Below are positions 59,612 through 64,000 of a stretch of DNA of 64,000 bases, in pieces. Position numbers and translations under genes: made by a program. The stretch is from Streptococcaceae bacterium AF77-01CM03A (GTDB lineage: Bacteria; Bacillota; Bacilli; Lactobacillales; Streptococcaceae). The notes beneath the pieces were generated by a model. That model made no database searches. It was given only the letters and a program-made list of their open reading frames with translations, and was not told the DNA's origin. Location: contig JAQDDS010000001.1 of NCBI GenBank assembly GCA_027665725.1, positions 434,001 through 498,000 of the forward strand, read 5' to 3'. The first letter of the stretch is position 1. Every line of letters starts with the position of its first letter.

Positions 59612-60307
59612 ATGTCAGAAATTACTCATGAAATTGATGCAAACTTTGCTGGCCGTTTAAATATCTTGCGTGCTGGTGTACTGGGAGCAAATGATGGAAT
59701 CATCTCTATCGCAGGAGTTGTTATCGGGGTTGCCAGTGCGACAAGTAATATCTGGATAATCTTCCTCTCAGGATTAGCCGCAATTCTTGCTGGTGCCTTT
59801 TCTATGGCTGGTGGCGAGTATGTATCCGTATCTACTCAAAAAGACACAGAGGAAGCTGCAGTAGCCCGTGAACAACTTCTTTTGGATAAAGATATGGAGG
59901 CTGCTAAAAAATCTCTTTACGCAGCTTATCTTCAAAATGGTGAGTGTGAAACATCAGCCCAACTATTAGTTAACAAAGCTTTTCTAAATAATCCACTTAA
60001 GGCTCTAGTCGAGGAAAAGTATGGAATCGAATACGAAGAATTTACTAATCCTTGGCATGCTGCAGCATCTAGCTTTATCGCCTTTGTCCTCGGAAGTCTT
60101 CCGCCCATGCTTTCAATAACTGTCTTTCCAAGTGACTATCGAATCCCTGCTACTGTTTTTATCGTTGCGATTTCTCTATTAATTACAGGTTACACCAGTG
60201 CCAAACTCGGAAAAGCCCCAACCAAAACAGCTATGATTCGTAACCTCTGTATAGGTCTTTTAACCATGGGAGTGACATATTTATTGGGTCAGTTATTTAG
60301 TATTTAA
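59612..60307 (+). CDS. VIT1/CCC1 family metal transporter
   Basis: This 231-residue protein has five predicted membrane segments. GVLGANDGIISIAGVVIGVASA and SMAGGEYVSVSTQKDTE are the VIT1/Ccc1 signatures; the loop 85-145 (VAREQLLLDKDMEAAKKSL...) is the cytosolic metal-binding helix region. The family moves Fe(II) or Mn(II) out of the cytosol. The ATG at 59612 follows AAAGGAG and the promoter lies just upstream; a longer frame from 59516 would include the promoter and is rejected. Confidence 0.9.
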   Translation: MSEITHEIDANFAGRLNILRAGVLGANDGIISIAGVVIGVASATSNIWIIFLSGLAAILAGAFSMAGGEYVSVSTQKDTEEAAVAREQLLLDKDMEAAKKSLYAAYLQNGECETSAQLLVNKAFLNNPLKALVEEKYGIEYEEFTNPWHAAASSFIAFVLGSLPPMLSITVFPSDYRIPATVFIVAISLLITGYTSAKLGKAPTKTAMIRNLCIGLLTMGVTYLLGQLFSI

Positions 60308-60333
60308 AAAAGATACCGTACGGTATCTTTTTT
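60306..60333. terminator. Bidirectional terminator
   Basis: Perfect 28-base palindrome, AAAAAAGATACCGT and its mirror, between the VIT1-like gene and the PspC-family gene. Confidence 0.9.
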
Positions 60334-60362
60334 ATTATACAAACATAAACAATTAAGTAAAA

Positions 60363-60635
60363 CTACCAAAACCAACCTTTATCATCATCGATTGGTTCAG
60401 CTTCTTTCATCTTGCGTGGTCCTGTTCCGTACATTTCTGCTTCGATATCTTCCTTTGTTGGCATGATAGAGGCTAGGATAATGTAGATGATGATTCCAAG
60501 TCCGAAGTTTGCGATTGTAAAGATAGCAAAAATAAAGCGCACAAGGGTGACATCAAGATCCCATTTATCAGAGAGTCCAGCAAGTACTCCTGATATCATA
60601 CGATTTCGTCTCATTTTGTAAAAATTTTTATTCAT
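60363..60635 (-). CDS. PspC domain-containing membrane protein
   Basis: This 90-residue protein has a PspC domain: RRNRMISGVLAGLSDKWDLDVTLVRFIFAIFTIANFGLGIIIYIILASIMP contains the soluble helix plus one or two membrane segments. Members respond to envelope stress and are often under LiaR control; no Lia box was looked for in detail. The ATG at 60635 follows AAAGAGGT; 20 extra upstream residues (MPGVLVHVI...) overlap sprT and are rejected. The tail is acidic with DDDKGWFW. Confidence 0.88.
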   Translation of the reverse strand: MNKNFYKMRRNRMISGVLAGLSDKWDLDVTLVRFIFAIFTIANFGLGIIIYIILASIMPTKEDIEAEMYGTGPRKMKEAEPIDDDKGWFW

Positions 60636-60694
60636 AGTTTGTACCTCTTTCGGTATTCTTGAAATAAGTATAACATGAACTAAAACACCCGGCA

Positions 60695-61144
60695 TCAGTC
60701 CTTAGGCGGATTTTGCAAAATGAGTTTACCACGACAGAGACCACAACGATAACGTTTGGTATCAATTCGTCGCTTTCGTTGATAGGTTTGGTGACAAGTC
60801 TGACAAGTATAGACTAGAGCTGGTGTTTGACTAACACTTGATAAGGGAGGAACAAAGCGGAGCCCGTCTACTTCTTTTAACAGATTCTTAAAGGCTACAT
60901 CTTTATGTTTATATCCCTTGCCCTCATAGTATAGATGATAATGACAGAGTTCGTGACGGACAATTTTCCGAAAAACCTCTAAACCAAGTTCTTGATAGAC
61001 TTTTGGATTAAAATCCAAATGCCCATCCTTTGGAAAGAATCGCCCACCTGTCGACCGTAGGCGAGTATTCCATTGAGCTTGGTGTTTGAAAGGTTTCCCA
61101 AAGTCTTCTAAAGAAACTTGTCGAACGTAATTAGTTAGATTCAT
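60695..61144 (-). CDS. sprT: SprT family zinc metalloprotease-like protein
   Basis: This 149-residue SprT-like protein has the metal motif HELCHYH in the middle and a C-terminal zinc ribbon of two CxxC pairs (CQTCHQT, CGLCRGK). Bacterial SprT function is not proven; eukaryotic SPRTN cleaves DNA-protein crosslinks. Its ATG overlaps the tex stop by 14 bases, so it is coupled to tex; a TTG nine bases upstream is an alternative start. Confidence 0.9.
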   Translation of the reverse strand: MNLTNYVRQVSLEDFGKPFKHQAQWNTRLRSTGGRFFPKDGHLDFNPKVYQELGLEVFRKIVRHELCHYHLYYEGKGYKHKDVAFKNLLKEVDGLRFVPPLSSVSQTPALVYTCQTCHQTYQRKRRIDTKRYRCGLCRGKLILQNPPKD

Positions 61145-63260
61145 CTGGTGCAAGGAGCGACAGATTTACTTTTTCGCGTTGGACATCAATCTTCTTCACC
61201 CAAACGGTTACCAAATCACCGACCGAAACGACTTGACTAGGATGTTTGATAAATTTCTTACTCATGTGAGAGATATGAATGAGACCGTCCTCGTGAATAC
61301 CTATGTCAACAAAGGCACCGAAGTCTACAACGTTACGAACGACACCTTCAAGCTTTTGACCGATTTTTAAATCCTTGATATCCAAGACATCCTGGCGAAG
61401 GACCGGAGCATCAAAAGAATCACGGAAATCACGGCCTGGTTTGAGAAGATCTGCAATAATATCTTTGAGGGTTTCTTGACCGAGGTCTAGCTCTTGAGCC
61501 ATTTCACTAACTGATATAGACTTGAGTTTTGCTTGTGCTTCTTCGTTTAGGTCCTTAATGTCCAAACGTTTGAAAAGTTCCTTGACGGCAGCATAGTTTT
61601 CTGGGTGAACACCTGTATTGTCAAGGATATTGCTACTTTCTGGGATACGGAGGAAACCTGCAGCCTGTTCAAAGGCTTTTGCTCCTAAGCGAGGGACTTT
61701 CTTGATTTGGGCGCGTGATGTAATTTTTCCTTCTTCTTCACGATACTTAACAATATTTTCTGAGATTGTTTTGTTAAGACCTGCTACATGGGAAAGTAAG
61801 GCTGGACTAGCTGTATTGACGTTAACACCGACTTGGTTAACCACTGTATCAACCACGAAATCAAGACTTTCAGACAGTTTCTTTTGGCTAACATCGTGCT
61901 GATACTGACCAACACCGATGGATTTTGGATCGATTTTAACCAATTCAGCAAGGGGATCTTGCAAGCGACGAGCGATTGAGATTGCCGAACGTTTTTCAAC
62001 GGTTAGCTCAGGAAACTCTTGACGGGCAAGTTCACTAGCTGAGTAGACAGAAGCACCGCTCTCATTAACAATGACATAGCTGACTTCTGGAAAATCCTTA
62101 AGTACTTCAGAAACGAAGGCTTCGCTCTCACGGCTAGCAGTTCCATTTCCGATAGCAATAATTTCAACACCGTATTGGCCAATCAAATCAGCCAAATCTC
62201 GCTTAGCTTCCTCAATCTGACGAGCTGAAGCTGGTTTGACTGGATAAATAACTTGTGTTGTCAACATCTTACCAGTCGCATCAACTACTGCAAGCTTAGC
62301 ACCTGTACGAAAGGCTGGGTCAAAACCTAGAACCACGCGCCCTTTTAGAGGTGCAACCAGAAGGAGATTACGAAGGTTTTCTGAGAAGAGTTGGATAGCT
62401 CCTTCTTCTGCCTTTTCTGTCAATTCAGTACGAATACGGCGCTCAATAGCCGGCAATACTTTTTTCTTAACAGATTGTTGAATCACTTCGTCTATATAAG
62501 CATTCTTAACCTTGAAACGTGCAGCAAAGAAGGCTTGAATACGATCAACTGCATGCTCAAATCCAATCTTCAAAATGCCTAGCTTCTCACCACGATTAAG
62601 GGCAAGAGTACGATAGCCTTGCATATTTGCAACTGTTTCTAAGAAGTCATAATAAATCTGAAAGACTTGTTTTTCATCTAGACTCTCGTCTTTAAGTTGA
62701 GATGTAATTTTAGAATGTCTAAGAACCTCTTGATAGGTCATTGAACGCAAGTTGACATCTTCAGATAGAGCTTCAACCAAGATATCAACTGCACCTGCTA
62801 AAGCATCTTGTGGAGTCTCGAAACCTTCACAGACAAATGCCTCAGCTTCCTTTTCTAGATCTGAAACATTCTGTAAGATTAAGCGAGCAAGTGGGAAGAG
62901 TCCTGCCTCACGCGCAATGGTTGCCTTGGTGCGACGTTTCTCTTTATAAGGAAGATAGAGTTCTTCTACATCAGCTAATTTTTCAGCAGCTAAGATGGCT
63001 TCTTCTAACTCTTTGGTCAATTTACCTTGTTCTTTGATTTTGGCTAAGACAGCTTCCTTACGATCATTGAGAGCAGTTAGACTTTTATCAAGGTCTATAA
63101 TAGCCTTAATGGCGACTTCATCCAAGCTACCAGTCATATCTTTCCGATAACGGGCTATAAAGGGGATAGTTGCTCCTTCTGCTGTCAAAGACAAGACAGT
63201 ATCAATCTGCTTTAAAGTTACACCCAAATCTTGGGAAATTTTTTCATATTTTTTATCCAT
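61131..63260 (-). CDS. tex: Tex family RNA-binding protein
   Basis: This 709-residue protein has, in order, the Tex N-terminal helical domain, a YqgF/RNase H-like domain ([19 protein letters not shown]), helix-hairpin-helix ([19 protein letters not shown]) and a C-terminal S1 domain ([33 protein letters not shown]). It affects transcription and virulence-gene expression in several species; in pneumococci it was reported as a transcription accessory protein. The ATG at 63260 has only weak Shine-Dalgarno complement (CAAG/ATTT context). Confidence 0.96.
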   Translation of the reverse strand: MDKKYEKISQDLGVTLKQIDTVLSLTAEGATIPFIARYRKDMTGSLDEVAIKAIIDLDKSLTALNDRKEAVLAKIKEQGKLTKELEEAILAAEKLADVEELYLPYKEKRRTKATIAREAGLFPLARLILQNVSDLEKEAEAFVCEGFETPQDALAGAVDILVEALSEDVNLRSMTYQEVLRHSKITSQLKDESLDEKQVFQIYYDFLETVANMQGYRTLALNRGEKLGILKIGFEHAVDRIQAFFAARFKVKNAYIDEVIQQSVKKKVLPAIERRIRTELTEKAEEGAIQLFSENLRNLLLVAPLKGRVVLGFDPAFRTGAKLAVVDATGKMLTTQVIYPVKPASARQIEEAKRDLADLIGQYGVEIIAIGNGTASRESEAFVSEVLKDFPEVSYVIVNESGASVYSASELARQEFPELTVEKRSAISIARRLQDPLAELVKIDPKSIGVGQYQHDVSQKKLSESLDFVVDTVVNQVGVNVNTASPALLSHVAGLNKTISENIVKYREEEGKITSRAQIKKVPRLGAKAFEQAAGFLRIPESSNILDNTGVHPENYAAVKELFKRLDIKDLNEEAQAKLKSISVSEMAQELDLGQETLKDIIADLLKPGRDFRDSFDAPVLRQDVLDIKDLKIGQKLEGVVRNVVDFGAFVDIGIHEDGLIHISHMSKKFIKHPSQVVSVGDLVTVWVKKIDVQREKVNLSLLAPDESN

Positions 63261-63378
63261 GAAACTATTATACCATAAGCGCGAAAGCTTGTTTTCATTA
63301 ATTTGTTGCTTTATTTCAACTTTATAAAGATAAAAGCCATGTTTATTTTAAAATCCAACTATTTCTTAGAAATAATAG

Positions 63379-63384
63379 TATAAT
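63379..63384 (+). promoter_or_regulatory. Promoter -10 of the small protein/permease unit
   Basis: TATAAT 31 bases before the 43-residue gene; -35 not clear. Confidence 0.5.
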
Positions 63385-63415
63385 AGTGTTAACTAAAAGA
63401 ATCGAGGTATGCCTT

Positions 63416-63547
63416 ATGGCTGTTAAATTTACAAAAACTGATGACTTAGATAAGATGTTCGAAGAATTCGCTAAACTACCTGACTTGAAGCAAGTGACTT
63501 TCCCAGATGACAAAGAAAAGAAAGATAAGGCAGAAAAGAAAAAATAG
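63416..63547 (+). CDS. Small 43-residue protein of unknown function
   Basis: ATG 63416 (after CGAGG) to TAG 63547 encodes MAVKFTKTDDLDKMFEEF followed by AKLPDLKQVTFPDD and a lysine-rich tail. The protein is soluble and highly charged. It resembles a small conserved streptococcal protein that I remember as the SPJ_0845 family, but cannot confirm. Its stop is directly adjacent to the permease ATG (TAGATG), so the two are one translation unit. A role linked to the permease is inference from this spacing. Confidence 0.65.
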   Translation: MAVKFTKTDDLDKMFEEFAKLPDLKQVTFPDDKEKKDKAEKKK

Positions 63548-64000
63548 ATGACACTCTTTCAAAGTTTACCTTCTAGTGTGCTACAAGCTGGCGCCATTTT
63601 TCTTTCAATTATCATTGAAGCTTTACCCTTTGTCTTAATCGGTAGCATCATCTCTGGTGCCATTGAAGTCTATGTCACACCTGAGAAGGTTTATAAATTT
63701 CTCCCTAAAAATCGTTTGGGGAGAATCTTTTTTGGTAGCTTCATCGGTTTCCTCTTCCCTTCTTGCGAATGTGGAATCGTTCCTATCATCAATCGTTTTT
63801 TAGAAAAGAAGGTTCCTAGCTATACAGCGGTACCTTTTCTAGTAACAGCTCCTATCATCAATCCCATCGTACTCTTTGCGACTTATTCAGCCTTTGGTAA
63901 TTCAATTCAAATGGTTTTCCTAAGAGCTTTGGGCGCGATTCTAGTTGCTACTATATTAGGTATCTTTCTTGGTTTTGTCTGGGAGGGACCTATCCAAAAG
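63548..64000 (+). CDS. Permease of the YraQ/ArsP (DUF318) family, partial at the window edge
   Basis: The 151 codons present show membrane segments (LQAGAIFLSIIIEALPFVLIGS; GRIFFGSFIGFLFPSCECGIVPI; LVTAPIINPIVLFATY). FPSCECGIVPI is the conserved cysteine motif of the YraQ/ArsP_1 permease family, whose members export organoarsenicals or act with thioredoxin-like partners. The frame is open at the right edge; the family is usually about 300 residues, so about half is missing. It starts immediately after the small gene's stop. Confidence 0.85.
   Translation, partial: MTLFQSLPSSVLQAGAIFLSIIIEALPFVLIGSIISGAIEVYVTPEKVYKFLPKNRLGRIFFGSFIGFLFPSCECGIVPIINRFLEKKVPSYTAVPFLVTAPIINPIVLFATYSAFGNSIQMVFLRALGAILVATILGIFLGFVWEGPIQK

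Overview
The window looks like a chromosomal segment of a Mitis-group Streptococcus (close to S. mitis, S. oralis or S. pneumoniae). The reasons are the low GC, many extended -10 promoters (TGn-TATAAT), a LytB-type choline-binding glucosaminidase, RexAB, MutX, XerS with its difSL site, and gene orders known from pneumococci (glmU-nudF-macP-mtnN; ung-mutX-pyrC-MATE; acoABC-lpdA-lplA-xerS; prs-nifS-rex-radC). It holds about 62 protein genes and no rRNA, tRNA, CRISPR array, prophage or intact insertion sequence that I can see.

Layout. 1-3.4 kb: an unrecognised 491-residue protein with a nuclease-like residue pattern, then fhs. 3.4-7.9 kb (minus strand): lysS, a histidine phosphatase, ybaK, a DUF368/PopT-type membrane protein and an anchored GH25 protein. 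8-13.5 kb: glmU-nudF-macP-mtnN and pcrA. 13.6-15.6 kb: a SemiSWEET, a Cof-type HAD phosphatase and a CPBP protease. 15.7-23.2 kb: rexB-rexA and a cysteine-cluster protein. 23.4-28.1 kb: a GT2-GtrA fusion, a phosphodiester glycosidase broken by an in-frame stop, a small membrane protein and lytB. 28.2-30.5 kb: an LPXTG adhesin with a TTEAPT stalk and a structured 5' leader. 30.5-35.9 kb: HAD nucleotidase, DUF4336, ung, mutX, pyrC and a MATE pump. 36-42 kb: a 2-oxoacid dehydrogenase operon (E1a, E1b, E2, E3, lipoate ligase) carrying a large structured DNA or RNA element between E1b and E2. 42-45 kb: the replication-terminus module, with xerS and a 31-bp difSL site that supplies the -35 of the xerS promoter, plus a CPBP protease. 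45-52 kb (minus): clcA, rnhB-ylqF, and relQ-nadK-rluD-like-pta. 52-57 kb (plus): a CYTH protein, prs, a cysteine desulfurase, two small proteins, rex, a class I amidotransferase and a frameshifted gene. 57-63.3 kb: radC, metY, a VIT1-like transporter, a PspC protein, sprT and tex. 63.4-64 kb: a 43-residue protein and a permease cut by the window edge.

Most of the content is conserved core. The parts most worth following up are the terminus region (dif/promoter overlap, direct repeats, a possible small RNA), an 18-bp palindrome found just after three stop codons, the nested hairpin inside the dehydrogenase operon, the 5'-terminal hairpin of the adhesin mRNA, the GT2-GtrA/glycosidase cluster with its premature stop, and the first gene. 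Gene orders and family knowledge are from memory; no database search was run.
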